Shown: positions 1 to 5,542, counted from the first letter of the stretch. The stretch: 7,289 nucleotides of DNA from an uncultured Oscillospiraceae bacterium (GCA_910585735.1 CAJUEU010000065.1:1-7289); one strand, 5' to 3'. Numbers and translations: made by a program. Notes: generated by a model not told the origin, from the sequence alone.

Positions 1-314
1 GCGCCATCAGCTATGTGGAGGTCCCCAACATGCAGGACAACCTCCCCGCCGTGCTGAGCCTGATGCAGTTCATCTACGACAACATCATGTACGCCGAGCT
101 GAACACCAAGAGCGATTTCTGCCAGGTCTGCGGCTACAGCGGAGAGATCCAAATCGTGGAGGACGACGGCAAACTGGTGTGGGAGTGCCCCCACTGCAAG
201 AACCGGGACCAGGGCAAAATGAACGTGGCCCGGCGGACCTGCGGCTACATCGGCACCCAGTTCTGGAATCAGGGCCGCACCCAGGAGATCAAGGAGCGGG
301 TGCTCCACCTGTAA
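1..314 (+). CDS. nrdD: Anaerobic ribonucleoside-triphosphate reductase, C-terminal end (partial, 5' end outside window)
   Basis: This is the C-terminal end of the class III ribonucleotide reductase large subunit, a cytoplasmic oxygen-sensitive glycyl-radical enzyme that reduces ribonucleoside triphosphates to deoxyribonucleotides. The frame is open from base 3 to the TAA at 312-314, about 103 residues. Two CxxC pairs (codons at 120-131 and 186-197; CQVC and CPHC) match the zinc-binding site of the family. They are followed by RRTCGYIG, the glycyl-radical loop; by alignment with the family the radical glycine is the GGC at 243-245, 23 residues from the C-terminus, as expected. The GTG at 15 is an internal valine, not a start. 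The nrdG activase lies 287 bases downstream on the same strand, the usual partner arrangement, but a repeat and a hairpin separate them. The identification is firm; only regulation and the N-terminus cannot be seen. Confidence 0.96.
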   Translation, partial: AISYVEVPNMQDNLPAVLSLMQFIYDNIMYAELNTKSDFCQVCGYSGEIQIVEDDGKLVWECPHCKNRDQGKMNVARRTCGYIGTQFWNQGRTQEIKERVLHL

Positions 315-323
315 GCCTCTTTC

Positions 324-389
324 CGGGCGCACGATGTGCGCCCCTACAGCCACACCGCCCTCCTTGTAGGGGCGCACATCGTGCGCCCG
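324..389. repeat. Compact palindromic repeat element: perfect 25-bp inverted arms, each arm self-palindromic
   Basis: Bases 324-348 and 365-389 are exact reverse complements over 25 bp, separated by a 16-base spacer. Each arm also contains its own perfect hairpin: GGGCGCAC-GAT-GTGCGCCC at 325-343 and GGGCGCAC-ATC-GTGCGCCC at 370-388. The whole block can therefore fold as one long hairpin or as two short ones. It starts 10 bases after the nrdD stop and encodes no convincing protein. The architecture (short, GC-rich, intergenic, ending in TGTAGGGGC-like boxes) resembles REP/BIME-type or MITE-like dispersed repeats of gut clostridia. That class assignment is inference, because only one copy is in the window. 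It has no clear T-run, so it is not a typical terminator. Confidence 0.8.
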
Positions 390-409
390 CCCTTTCACCA
401 CCGCACATC

Positions 410-448
410 ACAAGCAGGGATGGGTCAATTGCCCATCCCTGCTTTCTT
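410..448 (+). terminator. Probable Rho-independent terminator after nrdD
   Basis: A perfect 12-bp inverted repeat (AGCAGGGATGGG / CCCATCCCTGCT) with a 7-base loop TCAATTG is followed by the pyrimidine-rich tract TTCTTCC. The stem is strong but the T-run is short and broken by C, so termination may be incomplete, leaving nrdG partly dependent on readthrough. It could instead be a leader or processing hairpin for the small reading frame just downstream. Confidence 0.55.
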
Positions 449-465
449 CCGAAGGAGGTTTCCTT

Positions 466-510
466 ATGGCAGCGTCCTCGTCGGCTTTCAGGCCCTTCAG
501 GGGCAGGTGA
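466..510 (+). CDS. Possible 14-codon leader peptide or small-protein ORF in the nrdD-nrdG gap
   Basis: An ATG at 466 opens a frame encoding MAASSSAFRPFRGR and ends at TGA 508-510. Eight bases upstream of the ATG lies a textbook ribosome binding site (AAGGAGG at 452-458). AAGGA (452-456) can pair with TCCTT (461-465) around a GGTT loop, so the site may be partly sequestered. The peptide is basic and serine/arginine-rich and resembles nothing I recognise. The strong ribosome binding site is the only positive evidence. The region could equally be untranslated RNA, a remnant of a decayed gene, or part of a dispersed element together with the repeat upstream. Confidence 0.3.
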   Translation: MAASSSAFRPFRGR

Positions 511-601
511 CGGCCCTGCGCTTATACCACTTCTGGCCCGCCCGGCCTATCCTGTCCTTGCCGCTTGGTCAATAATCCTTCTTAGATTGTGAGGTCTTTT
601 C
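511..601 (+). other. Unassigned remainder of the nrdD-nrdG gap
   Basis: This GC-rich stretch has no plausible start with a ribosome binding site other than that of nrdG itself (GTGAGG at 589-594). The spurious frames crossing it have no recognisable motifs. Only weak hairpins are present, for example GCAGG/CCTGC around 503-519 and GGCC/GGCC around 535-547. I see no known riboswitch consensus. No convincing promoter for nrdG is visible; the best match, TTGCCG with TTAGAT at 558-587, would leave too little leader. Confidence 0.4.
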
Positions 602-1126
602 ATGAACTACTGCAACATCAAGCCCCGGGACATCGCCGACGGGGTGGGGGTCCGGGTGACACTTTTTGTGTCGGGCTGCCGAAACCACTGCAAAAACTGC
701 TTTCAGCCCGAAACCTGGGATTTCAACTACGGGGCCCCCTTCACTCGCGAGGTGGAGGACCGCATTCTCGAAGAACTGCGCCCCGACTTTGTGGACGGCC
801 TCACCCTCCTTGGCGGCGAACCCGGAGAGGCGGAAAACCAACGGGGACTGCTCCCCTTCCTCCAGCGGGTCCGCCGGGAGCTTCCTCATAAGACCATCTG
901 GTGCTATTCCGGCTTCACCTGGGAGATGCTCACCGGGAAGGAGCCCGCCCGGTGCCGGTGCGAGGTCTCAGACGAATTCCTCTCCCTGCTGGATGTGCTG
1001 GTGGACGGCCCCTTTGTGGAAGAGCTTCACGACATCACCCTCCGCTTCCGGGGCTCAAGCAACCAGCGGCTCATTGACGTGCCCGCCACACGGAAGGCAG
1101 GGGAGGTCGTTCTCTGGAACGCCTGA
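602..1126 (+). CDS. nrdG: Anaerobic ribonucleoside-triphosphate reductase-activating protein
   Basis: NrdG is the radical-SAM activase that uses S-adenosylmethionine and a [4Fe-4S] cluster to generate the glycyl radical on NrdD under anaerobic conditions. The 174-residue protein carries the cluster motif CRNHCKNC (Cys26, Cys30, Cys33; the CxxxCxxC radical-SAM signature), preceded by the family-typical N-terminus MNYCNIKPRDIADGVGVR. The GGEP motif (LLGGEPGE, about residue 70) contacts SAM in radical-SAM enzymes. The VDGPF motif near residue 135 and the SNQRLIDV segment near the C-terminus are also typical. The length is normal (about 150-180). The start at 602 is supported by GTGAGG at 589-594. 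It lies downstream of nrdD on the same strand, but the intervening hairpin suggests its expression may be uncoupled from or lower than nrdD. No clear terminator follows; the next gene has its own promoter. Confidence 0.95.
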   Translation: MNYCNIKPRDIADGVGVRVTLFVSGCRNHCKNCFQPETWDFNYGAPFTREVEDRILEELRPDFVDGLTLLGGEPGEAENQRGLLPFLQRVRRELPHKTIWCYSGFTWEMLTGKEPARCRCEVSDEFLSLLDVLVDGPFVEELHDITLRFRGSSNQRLIDVPATRKAGEVVLWNA

Positions 1127-1136
1127 GTCTTTTTCT

Positions 1137-1165
1137 TTGACTTTCCCCTTTTCTTGGGGTACAAT
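1137..1165 (+). promoter_or_regulatory. Sigma-A-type promoter for the TIGR04255-family gene
   Basis: TTGACT at 1137-1142 and TACAAT at 1160-1165 are separated by exactly 17 bases, each one mismatch from consensus. Transcription would start near 1172, giving a short leader of about 26 bases before the ribosome binding site GGAAGGAG at 1182-1189 and the ATG at 1198. The spacer contains a small inverted repeat, CCCC-N7-GGGG (1145-1159). Confidence 0.8.
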
Positions 1166-1197
1166 AGACCCAAACCACCACGGAAGGAGCCGTCTCC

Positions 1198-1977
1198 ATG
1201 CTGTTTTCCAACAACGACCGCTATACTTACTCCAGCTCCCCTCTCATTGAGACCATCTGCCAGCTTCGCTTCCCTACCATCCTCTCCATTGGCTCCACCG
1301 TGCCCGCCCAGTTCCAGGAGCAGGTCCGCTCTGAATTCCCCCGGTATATCGCCCGGGAGGAGCAGCAGCCTCCCAAGGTCGTGAACGGCAAGCTGGAGCA
1401 GGTGCCTCCCATCACCAACTACAACTTCATCTCCACCGACGGTCTGTGGAAAATCAACCTGACCCAGAACTTTATTGCCCTGTCCACCCTGCGCTACGGC
1501 CATTGGGAGGAGTTCGCCCAAAAGCTGGACAAGGTGCTGGCCCTTTTCATCCAGATCTATCAGCCCGCCTTCTTCGAGCGCATCGGCCTGCGCTATGTCA
1601 ACGCCTTCTCCCGGAAGCGGCTGGGCCTGGAGGGGGAGCTGTGGGACGACCTCATCAACGCCCCCTTCATCGGGGTGCTGTCTGAGCCCGACGTGGACGA
1701 GACCAAGACCTCCAAATGCGCTTTGGACGTGGAGATCAGCCTGGGGGACCAACGGCACATGAAGCTCCACGCCGGCCCCGGCCTGTTGGGCGACGGCAAG
1801 AAGGACCCGGAACCCAAGTTCATTCTGGACGGAGACTTTTCTGTGATGGACAAGGAGATCCCCGCCCAGCGTATCGCCGGAGACCTGGACGTCCTCCATG
1901 ACTACGCCGTGCGGCTCTTCAACGCCGCCGTTACACAGGAGCTTCATCAAGCTATGGGCCCCATCCCCTTTGAATAA
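1198..1977 (+). CDS. TIGR04255 family protein, function unknown
   Basis: The predicted protein has 259 residues, no signal peptide and no membrane segment, so it is probably cytoplasmic. The N-terminus has the pattern YSSSPLIETICQLRFP (about residues 10-25), which I recognise as the conserved opening of the TIGR04255 family (PP-I-E-hydrophobic-xLRF). Other family-like segments are the WKINLTQNFIALST strand near residue 84-97, the YGHWEEF segment following it, and FFERIGLRYVN near 125-135. The family is sporadically distributed in bacteria and has no established biochemical role. A ribosome binding site (GGAAGGAG) 8 bases before the ATG fixes the start. The gene stands alone, with its own strong promoter and a terminator overlapping its stop codon, between two unrelated functions. 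This looks like a single-gene cassette, possibly acquired. Its base composition is like its neighbours, so there is no direct sign of recent transfer. The family call is fairly sure; the function is not known. Confidence 0.8.
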   Translation: MLFSNNDRYTYSSSPLIETICQLRFPTILSIGSTVPAQFQEQVRSEFPRYIAREEQQPPKVVNGKLEQVPPITNYNFISTDGLWKINLTQNFIALSTLRYGHWEEFAQKLDKVLALFIQIYQPAFFERIGLRYVNAFSRKRLGLEGELWDDLINAPFIGVLSEPDVDETKTSKCALDVEISLGDQRHMKLHAGPGLLGDGKKDPEPKFILDGDFSVMDKEIPAQRIAGDLDVLHDYAVRLFNAAVTQELHQAMGPIPFE

Positions 1978-2015
1978 AACGAAGCGGCAAGCCTCGGCTT
2001 GCCGCTTCGTTTTAT
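1974..2015. terminator. Bidirectional Rho-independent terminator between convergent genes
   Basis: A perfect 20-bp inverted repeat (1974-1993 with 1996-2015) includes GAAGCGGCAAGCC and its complement. In practice the loop is CTCG because only two bases separate the arms. The A-rich left end and T-rich right end (TTTTATT on plus, TTTTATT on minus) make it functional in both directions. It therefore serves the plus-strand TIGR04255 gene and the minus-strand MATE gene. The left arm overlaps the TAA stop at 1975-1977. Confidence 0.92.
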
Positions 2016-2026
2016 TTCCTATGTCC

Positions 2027-3358
2027 TCAGGCGTAATGGTATTTCCCTTTTTTCCCGTGGAAAAAGCACAGGGTCACAAGGAGGGAGAGCCCCTCAGCCA
2101 GGACGGTGGCCCACCAGATCCCGTCCACCCTCAGAACTCTGGGCAGCAGCAGGATGGCCCCCGCCTGGAACAAGAGGGTACGCAGGAAGGAGATGGCCGC
2201 CGACACTCCGCCGTCCCCCAGGGCGGTAAAGAAGGAAGAGCTAAAAATATTGACGCCGCAGAAGAGAAAGCTCACCGCGAAGATGCGGAAGCCTCCCACC
2301 GTAAGGGCCAGGAGGTCGGCGTCGTAGCCCACAAAGATGTTTGCCAGCGGCCCCGCCAGCAAAATGGCCGCGGCGGTCATGACCACCGACTGGACCAGAA
2401 TCACCCGCAGGCATTTGGAAAAGAGGCTTTTGAGCTCCCCCTCATTCCCCGCCCCATACTGGTAGCTGAATATGGGGGCGGAGCCCATGGAGAAGCCAAT
2501 GAGGACGGCCACAAAAATAAACTGGACATACATCATGGCGGTATAGGCCGCCACCCCCTGGGAGCCTACCATTTCCATCAGGGTCCGATTGTAGAGCACG
2601 GTCACCAGGGAGGCGGAAATATTGGTCATCAGCTCAGAGGAGCCGTTGGTACAGGCCTTTCCCAGCATTCTGGGATAGAGCCGGGTCCTCACCAGCCGCA
2701 GGGGGCTTTTGTTGGGAAGCAGAAAGTAGACCAGGGGGATCATACCCCCTACCAGATAACCGCACACCGTGGCCAGGGCGGCGCCCGCCACCCCCCAGTG
2801 AAACCGAGCAATAAAGAGGTAATCCAGCGCCATGTTGGTCCCTCCAGCGGCCAGAGAGAGCCACAGCCCCATCTTGGGCCGCTCGGCCACCACGCAGAAA
2901 GACTGGAAGGAGGTCTGGAGCATAAAGGCAAAGCTGCCTGCCACCATAATAGTGCCATAGGTAACGCAGGCCTCCAGCATGGTCTCATCCGCTCCCAAGG
3001 TACCGCAAAGGGGCCGCATAAAGGCAATGCACAGCGCGGAGATCGCCACGCCCACCGCCAAAATAGCAAGGATCAGCGTGGTAAAATACTGCTTGGCCTT
3101 CTCTCCCTCCCCGGCTCCCATGACCCGGGCCACCTCGGCGCTGCCGCCGGTGCCCAGCATGAAACCGAAGGCCCCAACCACCATGGGCAGAGGATAGACG
3201 ATATTGACAGCTGCCAGGGCCACATCCCCCTCCACGTTGGAGATAAAAATGCCGTCCACAATGGAGTAGACCGAGGTCACCAGCATCATGGCGATGGAGG
3301 GCAGGGTGAAGCGGAAGAGGCGGGCGTAGTTAAAATGGTCGGATAATTGGATCTTCAT
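2027..3358 (-). CDS. MATE family efflux transporter
   Basis: This is a 443-residue integral membrane protein of the multidrug and toxic compound extrusion family, which exports cationic drugs or metabolites using a sodium or proton gradient. The length and the alternation of hydrophobic stretches fit the usual 12 transmembrane segments in two halves. Family features include FTLPSIAMMLVTSVYSIVDGIFI (residues about 18-40), the NMALDYLFI and GVAGAALATVCGYLVG segments (175-204) closing the first half, APIFSYQYGAGN (294-305), and VDGIWWATVLAEGLSLLVT (411-429). These suggest the DinF/MepA-like branch common in clostridia. The ATG at 3358 is preferred, although the frame stays open to 3481: the upstream 41 codons cover the promoter and leader hairpins and look non-coding. 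No properly spaced ribosome binding site precedes this ATG (the nearest GGGGGAG is about 17 bases away, inside a hairpin), which is unusual. It is divergent from pncA and convergent with the TIGR04255 gene. The substrate cannot be told from sequence. Confidence 0.93.
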   Translation of the reverse strand: MKIQLSDHFNYARLFRFTLPSIAMMLVTSVYSIVDGIFISNVEGDVALAAVNIVYPLPMVVGAFGFMLGTGGSAEVARVMGAGEGEKAKQYFTTLILAILAVGVAISALCIAFMRPLCGTLGADETMLEACVTYGTIMVAGSFAFMLQTSFQSFCVVAERPKMGLWLSLAAGGTNMALDYLFIARFHWGVAGAALATVCGYLVGGMIPLVYFLLPNKSPLRLVRTRLYPRMLGKACTNGSSELMTNISASLVTVLYNRTLMEMVGSQGVAAYTAMMYVQFIFVAVLIGFSMGSAPIFSYQYGAGNEGELKSLFSKCLRVILVQSVVMTAAAILLAGPLANIFVGYDADLLALTVGGFRIFAVSFLFCGVNIFSSSFFTALGDGGVSAAISFLRTLLFQAGAILLLPRVLRVDGIWWATVLAEGLSLLVTLCFFHGKKGKYHYA

Positions 3359-3384
3359 AAAAAAACAGGCGGGGCTCCCCCCGC
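3359..3384 (-). terminator. Terminator-like hairpin immediately before the MATE start codon (candidate attenuator)
   Basis: On the minus strand, GCGGGG (3384-3379) and CCCCGC (3374-3369) form a 6-bp all-GC stem with loop GGAG, followed by CTG and seven T residues (3365-3359) that abut the ATG at 3358. This is the form of an intrinsic terminator in the leader of the gene it precedes. The only Shine-Dalgarno-like sequence, GGAG, is the loop of the same hairpin. Premature termination or control of translation initiation is therefore plausible. The mechanism and ligand are unknown. Confidence 0.6.
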
Positions 3385-3394
3385 TTCCTTTCCA

Positions 3395-3414
3395 ACCCGG
3401 GCCCTTGCCCGGGT
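3395..3414 (-). other. Leader hairpin 1 of the MATE mRNA
   Basis: A perfect 7-bp inverted repeat ACCCGGG / CCCGGGT with a 6-base loop lies near the 5' end of the predicted MATE transcript, upstream of the terminator-like hairpin. On the minus strand the hairpins are separated by TTGGAAAGGAA. It may be part of an attenuation switch or simply stabilise the mRNA. I see no match to a riboswitch class known to me. Confidence 0.5.
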
Positions 3415-3427
3415 AGTCGTAATGATT

Positions 3428-3456
3428 ATGATACCTGATTTCCCATGTAAAGTCAA
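3428..3456 (-). promoter_or_regulatory. Sigma-A-type promoter for the MATE gene
   Basis: On the minus strand TTGACT (3456-3451) and TATCAT (3433-3428) are separated by 17 bases. Transcription would begin near 3421, giving a leader of about 63 bases containing both hairpins. This supports the start codon at 3358, because the upstream extension of the frame would lie within and ahead of the promoter. Confidence 0.78.
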
Positions 3457-3488
3457 GTCTGCCCCTCTCAATTTTTCCCACTCCCCTC

Positions 3489-3517
3489 TTTCTTTTTCGA
3501 AAAAAAGCGTGTATAAT
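3489..3517 (+). promoter_or_regulatory. Probable promoter of the pncA-pncB-lipoprotein operon
   Basis: A perfect -10 hexamer TATAAT lies at 3512-3517. At the 17-base distance the -35 region is TTTCTT (3489-3494), a weak match. A 12-bp perfect palindrome TTTTTCGAAAAA (3493-3504) lies between the two, positioned where a repressor or activator could act. Predicted transcription start is about 3524, followed by the ribosome binding site GGAGGTG at 3534-3540. Confidence 0.62.
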
Positions 3518-3545
3518 TTGGGTAACTCTTTTGGGAGGTGCGACA

Positions 3546-4073
3546 ATGAAAAAGCTTCTGCTTGTGGTGGATTATCAAAAGGATTTTGTGGATGGGGCTC
3601 TGGGTTTTCCCGGCGCCGGGCTGCTGGACGGACCTATCGCCCGGAAGGTGGAGGAATACCACGCCGCGGGAGACGACGTGGCCTTTACCCTGGACACCCA
3701 CGGGGAGAGCTACCTCCAAACCCAGGAGGGGCGCAGGCTGCCGGTGGTCCACTGCCGGAAGTACACCCCCGGCTGGGCGCTCTATGGGGAGACCGGCAAG
3801 GCCCGGCAGGAGAAGGACAAGCTCATCGAAAAGCCCGCCTTCCCCTCTCTGGAGTTGGGGCAGTGGCTCCGGGAAAAGGGCTACGAACAGATCGAGCTGG
3901 TGGGACTGGTGTCTTACATGTGCGTTCTCTCCAACGCTGTCGTCGCCAAGGCCGCCCTTCCCGATGCCGAGCTTATCATCGATGCCGCCTGTACCGCCGG
4001 TCTCGACCCCGACCTTCACCATAAGGCCCTGGAGCTCATGTCCGCCCTTCACATGACTGTGGTCAATTCTTAA
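3546..4073 (+). CDS. pncA: Nicotinamidase / cysteine hydrolase (isochorismatase-like fold)
   Basis: Predicted to hydrolyse nicotinamide to nicotinate and ammonia in the cytoplasm, the entry step of NAD salvage. The 175-residue protein has the catalytic triad of the cysteine hydrolase family: Asp9 in VVDYQKDF, Lys96 in IEKPAF and Cys126 in SYMCVLSNAV. Metal-ligand candidates are Asp50 and His52 (TLDTH), Glu61 (TQEG) and His69 (VVHC). This Asp-His-Glu-His pattern resembles Streptococcus pneumoniae nicotinamidase rather than the Asp-His-His-His set of Mycobacterium PncA. The length is normal for the family (about 170-215). The start at ATG 3546 is chosen over the in-frame TTG at 3531 because GGAGGTG (3534-3540) sits 5 bases before it. 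It is directly followed, 14 bases later, by nicotinate phosphoribosyltransferase, which uses its product. This context makes nicotinamidase far more likely than an isochorismatase or other amidase. Confidence 0.88.
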   Translation: MKKLLLVVDYQKDFVDGALGFPGAGLLDGPIARKVEEYHAAGDDVAFTLDTHGESYLQTQEGRRLPVVHCRKYTPGWALYGETGKARQEKDKLIEKPAFPSLELGQWLREKGYEQIELVGLVSYMCVLSNAVVAKAALPDAELIIDAACTAGLDPDLHHKALELMSALHMTVVNS

Positions 4074-4087
4074 AAAGGAGGCCCACC

Positions 4088-5530
4088 ATGAAAAACCATC
4101 TCAACTACACCATGCTCTGCGATTTTTACGAGCTTACCATGGCCAACGGATACTTCCAGACCGACATAGCCCAGCAGATCTGCTACTTTGACGTGTTTTT
4201 CCGCTCGGTGCCCGACGAAGGCGGCTTTGCCATCACCGCCGGGTTGGAGCAGATCGTGGATTACATCCAGAATCTCCGCTTTGACGAGGAGGACATTGAG
4301 TTTCTCCGCTCCAAAGGATGCTTCCGGGAGGAATTTCTGGACTACCTCCGTACCTTCCGCTTCACCGGGGACATCTGGGCGGTCCCCGAGGGGACCCCGG
4401 TCTTCCCCGGTGAGCCCCTTCTTACAGTCCGGGCTCCCGCCATGGAAGCCCAGTTCATCGAGACCTTTGTACTCCTCACCCTGAACCACCAGACCCTCAT
4501 CGCCACCAAGGCCTCCCGCATTGTCCGCTCGGCCCAGGGCCGGCCGGTGAGTGAGTTCGGCTCCCGCCGGGCTCAGGGAGCGGACGCCGCCCTGCTGGGA
4601 GCCCGGGCCTCCTACATCGCGGGCTGCGCCGGCACCGCCTGTACCCAGGCCGACCAGCTCTTCGGCACTCCCGCCGGAGGCACCATGGCCCACTCCTGGA
4701 TCCAGATGTTCCCCGACGAATACACCGCTTTCAAAACCTACTGTGCGCTCTACCCCACCAACGCCACCCTGCTGGTGGACACCTACAATGTGCTGAAATC
4801 CGGCGTTCCCAACGCCATCCGGGCCTTTGATGAAGTGTTGAAGCCCCTGGGCATCACCAAGTGCGCCATCCGTCTGGATTCGGGAGACCTGACCTACCTC
4901 TCCAGAAAGGCCCGGAAGCTGCTGGACGAGGCGGGCTGGACCGAGTGCAGGATCATGGCCTCCAACTCTCTGGATGAATACATTATCCGGGATTTGCTCC
5001 TTCAGGGAGCCCAGCTGGACGGCTTCGGGGTGGGTGAGCGGCTCATCACCTCCAAATCCGCCCCGGTGTTCGGCGGGGTCTATAAGCTCTCGGCAGTGGA
5101 GGACAGGGAAGGGCACATTATTCCCAAGATCAAGATTTCGGAAAACGCCGCCAAAATCACCAACCCCAGCTTTAAGAAGGTCTACCGGCTCTACGACAAG
5201 ACGGACGGCAAGGCCTTCGCCGACCTCATCACCCTCCACGACGAGACTGTGGACGAGTCCCAGCCCCTGGAGCTCTTCGACCCGGTGGACACCTGGAAGC
5301 GGAAGACCTTTGAGAATTTCACCGCCAAGGAGCTGCTGGTCCCTATTTTCCAAAGAGGCAAGCTGGTCTACGACCTGCCCTCCATGGAGGAGATCCGGGC
5401 TCACTGCGCCCACGAGCTTTCCCTCCAGTGGGAGGAGGTCAAGCGGTTTGAAAACCCCCACAACTACTATGTGGATCTCTCCCAGAAGCTCTGGGACCTG
5501 AAGCAGGAGCTGTTGAAGGCGCGGAGGTGA
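4088..5530 (+). CDS. pncB: Nicotinate phosphoribosyltransferase
   Basis: PncB couples nicotinate with phosphoribosyl pyrophosphate, using ATP, to form nicotinate mononucleotide, the committing step of the Preiss-Handler NAD salvage route. The 480-residue length matches the longer Bacillota type. Recognisable segments in order are LCDFYELTMANGYF at the N-terminus (about 10-23), EFGSRRAQG (156-164), GTMAHSW with the autophosphorylated histidine at His202, VDTYN (230-234), RLDSGD (262-267) for phosphoribosyl binding, SNSLDE (292-297) and GVGERL (314-319). The start follows AAAAAGGAGG immediately upstream, and it lies 14 bases after pncA, so translation is probably coupled or at least cotranscribed. 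The TGA overlaps the ribosome binding region of the next gene. A long antisense frame over this gene is a composition artefact. I see no defect in the catalytic motifs. Confidence 0.97.
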   Translation: MKNHLNYTMLCDFYELTMANGYFQTDIAQQICYFDVFFRSVPDEGGFAITAGLEQIVDYIQNLRFDEEDIEFLRSKGCFREEFLDYLRTFRFTGDIWAVPEGTPVFPGEPLLTVRAPAMEAQFIETFVLLTLNHQTLIATKASRIVRSAQGRPVSEFGSRRAQGADAALLGARASYIAGCAGTACTQADQLFGTPAGGTMAHSWIQMFPDEYTAFKTYCALYPTNATLLVDTYNVLKSGVPNAIRAFDEVLKPLGITKCAIRLDSGDLTYLSRKARKLLDEAGWTECRIMASNSLDEYIIRDLLLQGAQLDGFGVGERLITSKSAPVFGGVYKLSAVEDREGHIIPKIKISENAAKITNPSFKKVYRLYDKTDGKAFADLITLHDETVDESQPLELFDPVDTWKRKTFENFTAKELLVPIFQRGKLVYDLPSMEEIRAHCAHELSLQWEEVKRFENPHNYYVDLSQKLWDLKQELLKARR

Positions 5531-5542
5531 GGGGGAATTTTC

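Noticed and set aside
558..587. Possible promoter for nrdG (TTGCCG / TTAGAT)
   Set aside because: Both hexamers are poor, the spacing is 18, and the resulting start site would fall on or after the nrdG ribosome binding site.
336..592. Open frames of 79 and 137 codons crossing the nrdD-nrdG gap
   Set aside because: They run through the palindromic repeat and the hairpin, lack ribosome binding sites, and their translations are low-complexity Pro/Arg/His-rich without motifs.
1127..1160. Terminator for nrdG
   Set aside because: There is only a T-rich stretch with no stable stem before it; the CCCC/GGGG pair is four bases long and lies inside the next promoter.
1898..3346. 482-codon plus-strand open frame antisense to the MATE gene
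   Set aside because: It mirrors the MATE gene in full, its product is low-complexity (His/Gln/Gly-rich) with no motifs, and no ribosome binding site serves it. High third-position GC of the real gene explains the absence of stops.
3420..3428. TAATGATTA palindrome next to the MATE -10 element
   Set aside because: Only four base pairs per arm in an AT-rich promoter region, with no extension and no second copy, so it is too likely to be chance.
3359..3481. 41-residue N-terminal extension of the MATE protein starting at 3481
   Set aside because: The extension would be translated from the promoter and leader hairpins. The -35/-10 pair lies inside it, so those codons are at least partly untranscribed, and MATE homologues begin at a point matching the ATG at 3358.
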